Assembly (NCBI RefSeq): GCF_036588685.1
Contig: NW_026963295.1
Span: 3,472,001-3,536,000 of the forward strand
DNA: 64,000 bases
Direction: 5' to 3'
Source of the DNA: Mytilus trossulus
Lineage: Eukaryota; Mollusca; Bivalvia; Mytilida; Mytilidae
The number at the start of each line of letters is the position of its first letter. The first letter of the stretch is position 1. A model generated the notes under the pieces. The model worked only from the letters and a program-made list of their open reading frames with translations. It was not told the origin of the DNA and searched no databases. Positions 32,938 through 46,589 of this stretch are shown piece after piece. Made by a program: the position numbers and the translations under genes.

Positions 32938-35197
32938 ATGTATTACACTGTGACTGAAGAATATATTTCTAAACAGTTACAACAACTCAATCCAAGCAAA
33001 AGTACTGGATTGGATGGAATACTATCACGGTTTTGAAGAGATGGGTCAAGTAGTTTAATTAGCAAAGCCAATTACTTATTAACTTGTCAATAACTTCAAG
33101 CATAGCACCTGATGAGAGGAGAACTGCTAGAGTGTGCCTTATATATAAGAAAAATAGTAGACTGGATGTCGGGAATTATCGACCAGTCAGTATTGTTGTT
33201 ATCAAATATTGAAAGATCAGTATATTCACAACTTGAAAATTTCTGGTGGAAAATGATCTACTTTATAATTTACAATCTGGTTTCAGATCTTCTCATTCTA
33301 TAGATACATGTCTTACTCATTTGTTAGATCATATTAAAAATGAAACTGCTAAGGAACTTTATACTGGAATGATAATGTTAGATTTACAAAAAGCCTTTTA
33401 AACTGTCGACCATCTTATATTGTGTAACACACTACAAAAAATGGGTGTCAAATTTGTACTAAATGGTTTAAATCATATTTGTGTAATAGACAACAAAAAG
33501 TTAGTATAAATGGTACTGAATCGGATTTAAGATATATTACACGTGGAGTTCCACAAGAGAGTATTTTATGACCACCTTTATTCCTATATTGTGTAAATGA
33601 CATGTCTATAAGTAATAGTAAAGACTGCCAAATTTTATTATATGTAGATGATAGTACCATACTATACTCTCATACATGTGAGAACTCAGAAGTTGTATCT
33701 GAGAAACTGGGTAAGGAACTTGAATCTTGTAGCAAATGGCTGATTGTTAATAAATTATCACTTCATTTTGGGAAAACAGAAACTTTTTCTATTTGGGTTA
33801 AAACGTAAATTATCTAAAATCCGTAACTTTGATGTTCCTTGTAATTATCACACAATTTCATCGAAACATTGTGTAATTGTGTGAAATATTTAGGCTTAAT
33901 AAAGACAATTCTCTTTCTGGGAAAACATTTTTGAATAATATTATTCAAAAGATAAATTTAAGATTGAAGTTCCTATACAGAACAATAAAAAAAGACTGAA
34001 GTTACAGCTTTAATTCAATGTCATTTTGACTATGCCTATTCTGCATGATATGGTGCTGTCAGCCAAAAATATAGAGATAAGTAACAAGTACTGTGAAAGT
34101 ACTTTAATTCGTGGGTACCAATTTTCGTGGATTGAGCAATATTTACATGTTCCTGGGTTTTTAAATTCGTTGATTTTAGATTTAAATAAAAAAATAATTA
34201 AAGCCTTTAGAAACGGAGGTTACAAATAGTCTGGATTGAAGGAAATTGCAAAGTAAACATTGACCCATGTAAATTGTAGTGATAACACTCATTAATCCCA
34301 TGATAAAGTGATCAAAAGACCATCAAAGGTGTTAATTAGGCCATAAACATGTCACCTATTGAAAATAGTAACATAAACAAATGCTATAAACGTATCTTGA
34401 ATTGTCAAATAATTCTTATCAAAACTAAGCCCAGCATGAAATTGTTATTTTCCATTTGTAAGAGAACCATAAGGATATAAAATGAACACGTTATCATACT
34501 AGCATATTAATACCGAAAATCTTACTGTCATCGATCAAAAATATTTTTTATGAGAATTAAAGGATAAAAAATTGTACAGTTTAGGTCATTAAAGATTAAA
34601 TGGGTATAATCCTGCATGCGGTTGTACTTTTGTGACTGCTATTAAAGTATTCTCAGATTTGGCGTTAATCAATATATTCTCTTGATCATATCATTAGCGG
34701 TCAAACCTAATCTTGGGGATTTTAAGATGTCTTGATTTTGATAATGGTTGTTTTATTTCGTTGGACACTTACATTCGTGGATAAAATCATCCACGAAAAC
34801 CACGAAAATTGTTACCCCACGAATTAAAGTACTGTCACAGCATTACAAAACAAATGTGTAAGATTTATAAAAAAACAGGATATAGAACAAAAGTTGACTA
34901 TAATGTATTGAATAGTATTGGTTATGTTACTATTGAAAAACAATGTTAACTATTGTGTTAAACAATTGAGATTAAACCATGTACATAATATTTATAACAA
35001 CCATTGTCCTAAGTATATGTATTCAAATGTTACAAAGGTGAGACATTTACATCATCATTTCAGTTACATGTAAGAGTCAACAAAAAGACACATTTTATTT
35101 TAATGGCATATAAAATTGGAATACGTTGCCAATAAATGTTTAAAATAAAAAGAAAATGAAGGAATTCAAAACTAGAGTCAGAAATATTTTATGGTAA
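32938..35197 (+). pseudogene. CR1/Jockey-like LINE reverse transcriptase pseudogene
   Basis: The broken translation shows, in order, NPSKSTGLDGI, a NYRPVSI-like block (VGNYRPVSI), LQSGFRSSHSIDTCLTHLL, MIMLDLQKAF, the RT box YVDD (33641-33652), NKLSLHFGKTE, LQNKCVRFIKK, and a C-terminal RTRVRNILW-like end. This is the normal order of a LINE ORF2 RT. Multiple stops and frameshifts mean it is dead. A MITE is inserted at 34091-34840. Confidence 0.75.
34091..34840. mobile_element. 750-bp MITE nested in the LINE
   Basis: Left end CTGTGAAAGTACTTTAATTC and inverted right end CTGTGACAGTACTTTAATTC continue as inverted repeats through GTGGG and AATTTTCGTGG. LINE coding blocks resume directly after it. 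TA precedes the left end and CA follows the right, so a Tc1/mariner-type TA duplication is plausible but eroded. Confidence 0.65.
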
Positions 35198-35199
35198 CG

Positions 35200-35940
35200 G
35201 GCCTAATTGCAACATTAACTTAAGCCTTGTATAGATTTATGTTGTTAATTCAGTTTAGTTACTAATGCAGTGAATTAAATTTTTATCTAAGTTATAAATA
35301 AATATGTATATTTACAAAAGTATTGAAAGCAAATTGATAAATTTTAAAAAATGTGAACTTTGTTTGGTTAAACCAAGAATTAAATATAATCATGATTATA
35401 GAACTTTCATAGCAATCCTTTTTTAAAAAAGGAAATGTGTTCCAAAGTAGCAGTATTTCAGATAAATTTGAGTAGCTTTTGTCAAATTAAAGACATCACA
35501 TACACAAAGCACTTTAACATGGTTTAATTACCTCAGTACATGTGTTTCACTGGTTAAAAGAAAGCCCTATTTTCTTAAACTCGTGTACTAGTATATTCGA
35601 AAAATCTTGTTATTTAAGTTAAACAGGATTGCGCAATTTTGAATACATGTTATCTAGAATTTAATATATCTGATCACGTGTGATCTAATTAACGAGTTTA
35701 TCCCAAGCAGAGGTAATACTTCATTCTTCACCACTAATCAGAAGAACAATTTTATTAATTGTTTTAATTATATCCCTGTTTTATATAAATTATATATAAT
35801 ATAAATAAATGTATCCCAAATTATAATAGTAGATACATTTCAAATATAAGGTTAAACAATTCATTGATTTTGTTGGCTGTTGTTATATATATGTCAGTTA
35901 CAAAGACATTTATTTTAACAATAAAAAAAGTAGAGCTTAT
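35200..35940. other. Spacer without recognised genes
   Basis: Very AT-rich; nothing beyond short simple runs. Confidence 0.4.
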
Positions 35941-35944
35941 TTGA

Positions 35945-36235
35945 TTCAGTATGGTTCATACCTTATTTGATTCAGTATGGTTCAGACTGGTCGAGTGTTA
36001 ATCTGAACTTTGGTTAAGTATGGTTTTGACTGGGGAAATAGGTCGAATACAGGTCAAGTATGGTTTAAGTCTGTTTCAGACTGGTCAAGTAATAGGTCAG
36101 ACTATTTTTAATTGCAAAGGAAAGGGATAAGTACGAATCAGTGCAGTCCAGTATGGTTCAGACTGGGGTCGAGTTATGTGAAGTAAAAGTCAGACCAATT
36201 CAGACTGGTCGAGTAAAAATCAGTACAGTTGTAGG
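35945..36235. repeat. Degenerate minisatellite upstream of lectin B
   Basis: The words CAGTATGGTTCAGACTGG and GGTCGAGTA recur about eight times with variation. No coding capacity. Confidence 0.6.
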
Positions 36236-36239
36236 CCAT

Positions 36240-37234
36240 TTCAAACTTTTACTGGTTTGTAGTGTAAATCACAGAACTTCACTCTGCTGGAGTGGTAATG
36301 CTAGCTCGAACAGAACTATTGACGTCTGTAAAGACAATTGATGAACATACACAAACCTTATTAATAAGTTCCTGTTATATGACTACTGTATAACTTTAAA
36401 TATCATAGTCCTGTGGTAGATGTCACATACCATAAGACCATGATATTATTTTCTAGACATCAACTTATAAAATCTATTAAAAATCAAAGGAAAAACAAAG
36501 GTTTCGAACACGTTTCTCAAAGTGATCAGGCAAGGTTGGTGAATATCAATACATAAACTTATATGTATGGATTATTTTTTTATCTTGTCTTTAACTCCAA
36601 ATTATGTTTGAATTAGAATAATGTTGTTGATATTGAGAGGCGTGACCTATTTATAAGGTACCATTATGACTGGTGTTACACACTCATTCATTAACGTGTT
36701 GGTATTTTATTGCATTTTGTTTTTAGTGCACGCATTTATTTTAAATATACGACAGTTAGTCAATGATTCGTCCTTTGTCCTTGTTCAGCTAGGTTTTCTT
36801 ATTTCATGATTGGATTTGTTGTCAAAAAGAAGTGTCGAGGACTGCGCTTACATCATAGAAAATATGACATTAATCTTTGAACATGTTAAAATTATTAGAG
36901 AGTTATATATAAAATGTGTCATGGTAATTCTGCCAATAACAGCCTACACAAAAGTAATGTATCCATATTATAGTATGAATGGAATATTATGATTGGATTG
37001 TTCTGCAACATTAAACACACACATAATATGTAATGATATTTAAACTGATTCATATTCATTCAATTAGCCAATACTTGCATTTCGTAATCATTCATTAAAT
37101 CGATAATGTTCAATGTACTTTAGTTCGCAATTCATTAAAGTATGTGCTTAGAAAACAATCAGTTTGGAAATATTTTTATCCCTCCGAACATTGATATCAC
37201 TTTGATCACTAGACGAATCTGAAAATCTGTTGCC
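36240..37234. other. 5' flank of lectin B
   Basis: No convincing TATA box or upstream exon recognised. Weak similarity to the A and C flanks just before the start codon. Confidence 0.35.
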
Positions 37235-40200
37235 ATGATTTTTTTGCATACGACGAGAGTTGATTTTTCGATAGTATGTTTGTGTGTTATGTTTGCAATG
37301 GGTGTTGCTCAGCTGAATGTGATAAAACGTGACTATTTCACTACAAAAGACAGAAGAATTCTCCCTAACAGTACCACTATAATTCAGCACAAATCAAGAT
37401 CACTGTTAGCGTGTGCGTCTTTTTGTTCAATACATAAAGCATGCTGTGTTGCTAGCTATGATCAGAAAACAAACCAATGCATCCTAGATAAATCCTGCTG
37501 CCCAGAAAGTGAGCAATCAGTAGATGCACTGATGTTGAAGATCCAATCAGGTAAACTTTCATCTAATATTATTTCGATTTTAATGTATTATTTCCTGTTT
37601 TTTTCTGAAAGTGTGTAAGTATTAATGTTATTCTCTCCGTATAACCTTAACTTATTATAATTTACAAAAAGATGCGAAAATTTAACTTAAAAGTTGAATT
37701 CGATAAACGAAATAGTTTAGCGTTATTTGACAACCATGATCATGGTTTATTAACTTACAAACTTTGTTATTTTTTGAAATTTTCGTTCGAATAATGTTTT
37801 TGTTTTTTATAAGCAAGAATTATGATACCAGAAGTCTATTTACTAAAACTTGTACATTAGTTTTACGCGGTTTTATTCTTATAAATCACTATATATATCA
37901 CAAGTTGACTAAGACATAGTTATGCACTCGAAGCATCGTCGTTGAACTTGATTTGCAAGGAATTGTTATATATACTTCTTGAATTTTTTAGGTCTTGATT
38001 GTTTTTTTCGGGGGGAGGGGGGTTGGGAGTGATTTATTTTTCTGATTATTTTCCTATCTAAATGCCGTTTCCACATGCAACATGTGTAAAGATATGATTA
38101 TCCATCTTATGTCTCAACGATCAAATAAAGGTGATAGCATTGGCATGATCCATTTATTTATTTCCAAAATCGTTGATTGATTTTATATACAATTATGTTG
38201 TTTGTTATGCAATCATTGATGTTCATCCAAGTAAAATTGTAAAGTTAGACTTGTGTCATCATTTTAGACTTAGCTGAGTTATTCATCGACTAGATTGAAT
38301 GTTTACGCCTATTGGTTTGTTTAAGATTCGTATTTGATTGACTGTCCTGTGTTTTCACTATTTTTCTTTCATCAGAAATGACAATTTTTTGTCTTTTTCG
38401 TGCTTTTGAAATAACTCACGTTTGACAATAAATATTTGCAGAACGGATTTATATTTATGTTATATAGTATAGGGGAGGAGGGTTGAGATCTCATACACAT
38501 GTTTAACCCCGTCGCAATTTAGCGCCTGTCCAAAGTCAGGAGCCTCTGAACAGTCTTGTATTAATTTTAATTTTAGTTTCTTGTGTATAATTCGGAGCTT
38601 AGTATGACGTCCATTATCACTGTACTAGTATACATATTTTTTAGGGGCGGCTATGGGTGCGGAAATTCTAGCTAGATTGAAGACCCATTGGTGGTCTTCG
38701 GCTGTTGTCTGCTCTATGGTCGGGTTGTTGTCGCTTTGACATATTCCCTATTTCCTTTCTCAATTTTAATGCATAAACCTGGAAACAATTATTTGCTTGC
38801 CCCCTAAAAGGCGAGTCTTGTCCAATAATTCATAAAGAAAAATTATAGTAAGTTTAGTCGTTCGTAAGGGGGTAACATATTAATACACATATACAATCTT
38901 GTTTCAAAATTTGAAATAGAATTGTTGTTGCCAGAATATTTACTGCCAAGAATAAGGAATATTCAGGTCACTTGTTTGTCGGTTTAAATCGAAAATCAAC
39001 TATGTATTCTTTTTCAAAGACAAGTTTGTAAGTCATCCGTATTATAATGTTTGAACAGCGTCTTACAGAACGTTTCTTATTGTTACACATTTTCTTTTAA
39101 TGTTATTTAACTACAAAAACAGCAAAAATAACCACATTTTAAGATTTTTTCTGTGTTTATACATATGCGAAGGGTTTACTTCACCAAAAATATTTTAACG
39201 TATTACACTTGTCTATGAAGATATGATCATAAAAATAATAACGTTTAACATCTTAGGTTCATCAAACTACTGTAACAGTTAGGAAATCATTAGAGCCCTT
39301 GTTTTTTTAAATTTAAAATGAAATAGCTTCATCATTTTGCTCATGATTAATTACATGTATGATTTATGTATCGGATGGGATCTTTTTTTAAACTGTCATT
39401 ATTCGACTGTGCACTATTTCGTTGATATCAACTGTTGACATGGTTATGTTATGTTATGAAATACAATCGATAAGTTACAGATCATACAAATAGACTGGTA
39501 CCTGAATATTTATAACCGTGAAAAACACTCTCCTTTAGTTTAAACACCTACATATTGTATAGGGCAATACATTTGTGATGGTATACACTAACGGTCTAAT
39601 CTGATTAAAAAAACGAGAAACGAGAGACATTTATAAACAACAAAAACAAATGACATTCATTGAACATCAAGGTCCAGGTGCAAACAAACACAGCTCGCCA
39701 ATACGTTTTATAAACAAAAGTAAAATCACAAAAATACTGAACTTCTAGAAAAATGCAAAACGTACCTAATCCCAAATGACAAAATGGAAAGCTCGATCCA
39801 TCAAACGATAACAACTCTTATATTCCTGACTTGGTACAGGCATTTTCTAATGTAGAAATTGGCGGATTAAACCTGGTTGTATAGTTAACTAAACCTTTCA
39901 CTTGTATAACAGTCACATCAAATTCCATTATATTGAAATCGATGTGAAAACAAAACATCCATACATAATAGGTAAAATGTCAAAAACAAAGCAGTCCATA
40001 TTGTGTCATTATTTTAATCACTACAAAATACAAAAAACAACCCAAAAAAAACAATAACCATGTTACAAGGAAGCACAAAATGACATTTTAACCAAGCGTA
40101 TTAGCAATCATTCAAGACAATAATACACAAATTTACCATTGTACAATAGCTCAATAACAGGATGTATAAGAACAGAGCCATGTCATATGTGTAGCTAAGT

Positions 40201-43200
40201 TACGTAAAATGGCTTATATACAAAGCACATAGCAAAAATGAAAGAAAAGAGTGCGATAATATCATAAACAATAATGACAGAGTTTACAAATAACACAGGT
40301 ATCTTATATTTTTAATCACAATAAAAACAAACAGATATTTAAAAAAAAAAGCACAAAAAGGCACACATCAAATTAAACAACCTCATTTTTTGCCCCCTTA
40401 TTTTTAAATGTTATTGAAGTTTGTTAAATCTACGCTCCCTTATTTTTGAATTTCATTTAGGTATGTCAAATCCACCCATAAACGATTTAACGATCTTAAG
40501 AACTGACCATATTAACATTCTATCTAATGTAGAATCGCGCGTCAAAATGTACTCGTCACACAGGTAGCGATATAAACTGATAAAGTATATCGTTCTTTGT
40601 GACCTTCACCGGAAACAATATCAGAACACACAACTCTGTAAACCAAACTACTATTAAGTCATATAACCCATATGGGTTCTATGTTATTAAATGGTTATTT
40701 ATGCTCTTCAACTTTTCTTGGCCTTTTAAAAACAAAATTAATTCAAACGTCACTGATGAGGCTTATGCTGCCAAAACAAGCGTCTAGCGAAATACAAAAT
40801 TTCAACCCTGGTATCTATGATGAATTTATTATTAACATTGTTTGTATACTGATATATAGGACTATAATATAAACGTAAGGACATGAGGTATGATTGCTAT
40901 ATCGACAACTATCCACCAAAGTTCCAACAAGGTTGACGTAAGTAAACATTGGCAATCGTACTACCTTTAAACAAACAGAAAACCTATACCATATAGTCAG
41001 CTTTCAAAGGCCTCGACATACAATACATGATTCAATTCAAATGAGAATCTAGCCGTAAATTTATTAAAAAACAATGTACAAAAAAGTTGATATAACCGTT
41101 ATGAACAAACGACAACCACTGACTTCAGTTTCCTAACTTGAGACAGGTACATTATGAATGTGTTTCTATTTCTTATTTTGCACAATTCTCAAACATAACA
41201 CAAGTGTTCTGTCGAAGACACTTTACATTGTAGAGTTTCCATTAAATATATAATAGAAACAAAGCTTGTGATTACCAAAAAACGAATTTCGTTTATGAAC
41301 GGAAACGATTTAAGTTTCAAATCATATATTTGTCAATGAATCATATTTTCGATAGTCATTCAAAAACCGTTAAAAATTGCTTTAACTTATGTAATGTCAT
41401 GTAAATATCTCCTTCTAAACGCTTATTACTTAATAATCAAATTTCAGATTCACTTGCATGCCCAAACGGATGGTTAAAAAACGGAAACAAATGCTACTTC
41501 TACAGCGATGAACTTAAAACTTGGACAGATGCTAAGGTTTGTTATTCGAAATTTATTTCATAGTATTGTACATTGACTGCATTACTTTGACTTTTAGTAA
41601 CATTCTATCTGGTTAAATAGACAAGCTATTTTATCACCTTTTTTTTTATTAGATTTGATTATTAATATTATTGATAATTTTTGGTATATCATCTGAAGCT
41701 TATTCTTGATAAAGGTTTAAAACTGATAAGATGTCGTACTATTGCCAATGATACAACTCTCCACAAAATACCAACTGACACAGAAATACCAACTATAGAT
41801 CACTGTACGGCATTTAATAATGAACAAAACATTTGCCGCACAATAAGCAATAAAAGGTCCCGATATGAAATATGTGATACGATTTAGATAAAAAAAAAAC
41901 TCCCTATATAAATTTATGTCGAGCCCATGTGTTCTATTGGTCTAGCGCGTCGGACATAGCTCAAGGTGATTTGGTACCATGATATCGCGATGTGTTCGAA
42001 TCCTGATCAGGAAAGAACAAAACATTTGTTTCCAAAATTACAGATCAAACATTGTTGGGCTGTTATTTAGACAAATTATATGTATATATTACAGATTTCC
42101 TGCGAAGCTGATGAAGGAATGCTTGTAGAAGTAGATTCAAAATGTGAAAACGACTTTATTAAGATGTCAGCAAGCATGCCACGTATGTATATTCAATGCA
42201 TTAATATGCAAGTAAGTGAGCCAGCTATAAAAGAGGGACGAAAGATACCATAGGGAGTGTCAAACTCATAGATAGAAAAAAAACTGACAACGCCATGGCT
42301 AAAAATAAAAAGACAAACAGACAAATAATAGTACAAAATGGTGTAGATCTAAACAACAATAGGTATAAGTACAAACGATGAGCGAAACCAGTACAGCATA
42401 AAGGCCACATAAAATCATGAAATGTTATTGTATTTAATCGAGAAACCAACGGCCGTATGTTTGAACAACAACAAATATGATATACAGTAACAGGCGACAG
42501 TCACTGATTTACAGGTTCCCTAATTTTTAGCAATTTTGATTTCATGTTATGCCAGCACGTTTAACTCAAATAAAGGCAACAGTAGTATTCCGCAAAAGTC
42601 ATAAATTAAAATTATGTTGCATACGATATTTCTACCTACCAGTTAAATATATATGTTCAGTAGTCTTGTCAAATAGAACAATTTTGTGTAACTGGTTACT
42701 CGGATACTCGTTCAACCGATTAACCGGCTAACCGTTTGTTACAGTTGATATTTGTAGACGTTATCGTAAGTACCCTACACATGTACGGTTTTAGTTTAAA
42801 CATATTTATTATAATGGATTGGGAAACAAGTCTTGCATTTTATATTATTTTCCTTTTTACTTTGCGGATGCGAGTGATGCCTTGTAGCTGCATTAGTCTA
42901 CTCTTTTTTCGAAATCTACAAGGGTGTCTTTAACGTGCAAGAGATATGGCTCTTTCTTAACACGGGTCAGCCATTTATCGTCCCCTTCCGACGGACTATC
43001 ATTGTTTCCTAAAGACCATACTCGCATATGGTGTCAAAGGAGAGCCGATAATTGAGTACCTGAAATTTTCATTCCAAACGGGAATCGAACCAGGAACCTT
43101 TGTGTTAGTAGTCCGATGCACTTACCACTACACCACGGCTCTCTAAAATTGAATATTTCTGAAACTGACATAACAGATTTTAGGGAGCTATATAACTCAC

Positions 43201-44978
43201 TGTTTGGCCTATTACATTAATTCAAATAATACGAAATTTAGCTCATGTATGATTACTTCACGTCAAAGTTCGGAAGTTTTTTTTTTACTTTGATAGTTTG
43301 AAGATACACGAATGACGTTTTGATAATTTCTTACGTCAAAACATAGAACATTTATTATGAGAGTAACTTGTTTAAAAAAAACAGACTTGAGTCTAGCATA
43401 GAATTTAGAATCATATGTTTAAAGGAAGACAGTGTTTAATAATGTGTTAATACAATTTATAGTGTACTGGTTAGGTGGAACTGACCAACAAAAAGAAGGT
43501 GTTTGGATATGGTCACACAGTCAGAACGTTATCACCTTTTCTGATTGGGCCGGGGGACAGCCAGACAATTATAAAGGCAGGGAACATTGCCTTGGTTTGT
43601 GGTATAACAATGGATTGTATTGGAATGATCACCTATGTCACAACTTACTACGATTTATCTGTGAAAAAGGTAACTTACTTTTTGTTCTTTACAAATGTTT
43701 ATTAAATAAAAATGTACATGTAGCAAAATACCGATCGTGTGTTTATATTAAATCTCCAATATGATTTGATTATTTTACATTTATTTTAATTCATAACATT
43801 TGCATTGTTAATTTACCACAAATAAAATAAACAAATCACGAAGTGTGTAGGCTTTTTCATCAAAACATTCTCAAATATTTGGGAAAATTTAACACAATAG
43901 TTGGTTTCCTTTTTTGTTTAGATAGATATTAAGCAGACAAGTTTAGATGACTATAGATAAAACTTTCTTATTCCTTTTAAATTTGTTATTTAATGCAACG
44001 TGCATTGTTAAAATTAATGTTCTTTTCTTAATTTTCTCTCACTTTGCACATGGTAATATACTGTGTTTTTGTCTGTTGTATACGACCGCTGACGTTTTAA
44101 ATGATATGGTCATTTGACAAAATAACTAATCTTCTTGCAGTTACCTAAAATAATACTTACGGAATTTACTATTGTTTGATAAACCATCATCAAACACAGA
44201 TTGTTGTATTATAAGTCTGACAAATCCAGCAATGGACGAATTGTTGTTTTTCTTTAGGAATATCTTACATATATTTTTTTAATGTAACACTTGTTTACCT
44301 AGATAATGTTTCTATGATTTACCACTTAAAGTGAGGTATACATAATGGCACGCCCCTCGGAGAATTTTAGAAACAAAACTGTGCGTCGTTTGTTACATGA
44401 GGTTTCTCATTAACACGAAACGGTAAATACGTAGTATTTCTATAAGTTATCACTTGAGTTGCTCTTTACAGTTGTCGTATAAGAAATATTGTCATCAACC
44501 CTATTCGTCGTCTATAAGGTTATGTCATTATCATATAATTAGGAAAGGCACGTTTTTGTACTGTTTCAATATTTCAAACTCAAATTCAAAACTCCAGAAT
44601 CCAAATTATGTTTATAGCGCATGCACAGGTTGAGAAAAATATGTGAACCAAAGGAAAATCATACTAACGAATCGATCCCATTTGAATATATGAAGATCTT
44701 TATATAATTGTATTTATTATATTACTTGCAATGCATAACCGTGGTTTCCCAGTTAAACATTTAATGTTAAATACAAACCGAAAATATCACATGTGAAATA
44801 AACTATGTTATTTTACTCATCTGACTAACTAATTTTCTGTATTTTAGTTCTTCGATTACATATGGATAATGTTTAGAATTATGTTATATGCTCTCTGGTG
44901 GGTTTGTTGTCACTTTCTTATGTTCCCAATTTCAATTCTCAATTATACATTTTTCTCCTTACAGATTTATTAAATTAA
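37235..44978 (+). CDS. Secreted C-type lectin, copy B (five exons, QPD-type)
   Basis: Exons read as 37235-37550, 41448-41536, 42095-42182, 43463-43669 and 44965-44978, giving 237 aa with the same phases as the other two copies. The signal peptide is longer (about 25 residues): the ancestral ATG aligns with AGA here and an upstream ATG (GCCATGA context) takes over. The Cys-rich PAN/apple-like region follows, then a C-type lectin domain with WLGGTD, QPD (197-199), WND (218-220) and FICEK. In this family QPD instead of EPN favours galactose-type ligands, so this paralogue probably binds a different sugar set. Intron 4 has a normal GT donor (AAG/GTAACT). An extra Cys precedes ENDF in exon 3. Introns 2-4 are shorter than in A and C because the Helitron and several repeats are missing. 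No AATAAA was seen just after the stop; the aligned site reads AATGAA. Confidence 0.87.
38465..38770 (+). mobile_element. Retroelement 3' tail in intron 1 of lectin B
   Basis: Same tail family, in the sense orientation of the host gene, with small internal deletions (for example in the CTCTGGCC block). It contributes to the long intron 1 of copy B. Confidence 0.6.
38770..39600. other. Intron 1 of lectin B, unannotated part
   Basis: AT-rich intron sequence with nothing recognised. Confidence 0.4.
39600..40030. repeat. Dispersed repeat in intron 1 of lectin B
   Basis: Carries GACTTGGTACAGGCATTTTC, GGATTAAACCTGGTTGTATA and ACATCAAATTCCATTATATT blocks that I associate with an abundant mussel repeat. 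The 69-codon minus frame inside is not a gene. Confidence 0.45.
40735..40840 (+). repeat. Diverged relative of the GGTACC repeat, opposite orientation
   Basis: Reads CACTGATGAGGCTTATGC ... GCGTCTAGCGAAAT ... ACCCTGGTATCTATGATGA. This aligns with the minus strand of the 3021 family. It lies in intron 1 of lectin B. Confidence 0.5.
41922..42019 (+). mobile_element. tRNA-derived SINE, intron 2 of lectin B
   Basis: Same TCTAGCGCGT and GTTCGAATCC boxes at the same intron position as in lectins A and C, more diverged. Confidence 0.65.
42228..42336 (-). mobile_element. Retroelement tail fragment, intron 3 of lectin B
   Basis: GAGGGACGAAAGATACC and CCATGGCTAAAAATAAAAA blocks, truncated after about 105 bp. 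Confidence 0.55.
42850..43146 (-). mobile_element. tRNA-derived SINE (second family), intron 3 of lectin B
   Basis: The minus strand begins GAGAGCCGTGGTGTAGTGG (A box) and has GGTTCGATTCC (B box) at tRNA spacing; the tail has a CACGTTAAAGACACCCTTGT block common in mollusc SINEs. The acceptor and T stems do not pair properly, so it is not a working tRNA gene. Confidence 0.65.
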
Positions 44979-44999
44979 GTTGAAGAAGAAGAAGAGATG

Positions 45000-46589
45000 T
45001 AGAAGACAGAGATCATCGAATGAATTGAAGCCTGTGCTTCAACAATTTTCCGATATATGGAGAAGAATTATTTTGTCTTAAACAAAATTGTAAAAAACGT
45101 TCATATTAGATACTTTTTTTTTGTTGCTTTTTTACTTGTTTAGAGTCTTGTCTTGTTATATATTTAATGATATAAAAACCACTCAGTAAAATTGTTGGTG
45201 TATAGAAAACAGTTTACCTAGAAAGGCTCCTAATTTAAAAAAAGAAAATAAAAAAATCTTTTAAAATGTGTTTATTCCATTTTTAAATCTTATCAATATC
45301 AATTTTTACTGTTATTTTACAAAACAAACCTGTCAATTGATTTGCTATCAACTGATTTGGACTTTCGATTCAAGAATTAAGGGCAATGATTATCCGCTTG
45401 TTAAGTGATATGAGTGATGGTTGATCTGACACAACATTGTGATTAGACTTAAGAAAGGGTATTGTGTGGTATTTAGTGATTTCAATAAGATAAATATGAA
45501 AAACTAATTTGATTGATTGCCGTATTATTTTTTTTGTTAAAATCACCGTTGCTTTTCAGTCATAAATATTTTAATTTGCATTTTGCCAATCAGAGTAAAA
45601 GATTGTTTATTCATACGGTTTTTGTTTTGTTTAAAGCTCAAAATCAAACAGAACACATATCGTGTATGCTGCTTTATAATTTATTGGTAATTGTTGTGAT
45701 AAATGTTTAATTGGCTATCTAGATACACATTTGTTGACGTGCTGTATATACACAAATGACCACCATCTATAAATCTGAATGCTGTCTTAATATCTATATG
45801 TAATGTCGTACAATTGATATATCAAATTGCAAACAGTTTTTGTTCCAAACAGGTATTTTCCAACATCTGCGTGTTTGTAAAGGGAGGTATCTTAACTATG
45901 ATTTTACTCAAACGCATTGTAAATGAAATAAAGGAAACCGTCTACATTTAGAATAAAGAGGAAGATCTAGTATTAATTCTTACAAGATAAATCTTCACGA
46001 GTGACCAAATGACTCAGAAATTAACAATGTTAGGTTACCGTCCAGCATTCTAAAATTAATGAAGCCCATACCTCGAAGTCAGAGCTCCCTATATAATTGT
46101 TATTAAATACAACCATAGATATATAGATGTGAATTCATACTTGTGTCTAGTTGGTTTGAGATGATGATGCAGACTTTTATGTTTTAAGTTCGATAATATG
46201 CTAATGACGATATTCTAAAACAATTGTTTTATTTCTTAAGGACATCATGTCTTACAAATGCACAAGTGAACGAATGCAATAAGAATATTATCATTTAACG
46301 TAATACTGTTTTTAAAAGACCAAGGACACTTTTCATATTTAATGTCTCTCTGTTTGTCTATTTGAATTAAACCATCAACATAGAATAGCATTTAGATTTT
46401 TTTATATCAGGCTTAAATTTTGTTATTAATTATTTATATCTGTATCATTCTTAGCATCACATGTAAATGTTTGAGGTACTTTGCGGATAGCATTGAGGCA
46501 TATTGAGTTGCCATGGCGACAGCCTTCAAATAGGATGATATTAAAAGTTTTAATTTGTCAATTCCTAACTAAAATTACCAATTTGTACA
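45000..46589. other. Downstream flank of lectin B
   Basis: Aligns with the flank of lectin A at 16600-16740, 22478-23017 and parts of 24014-25200. It is the empty-site reference for the LTR element. No gene recognised. Confidence 0.55.

Noticed and set aside
43071..43144. tRNA gene on the minus strand
   Set aside because: A and B boxes are present, but the acceptor ends do not pair and the T stem has mismatches; the flanks match a SINE body, so it is annotated as a SINE.
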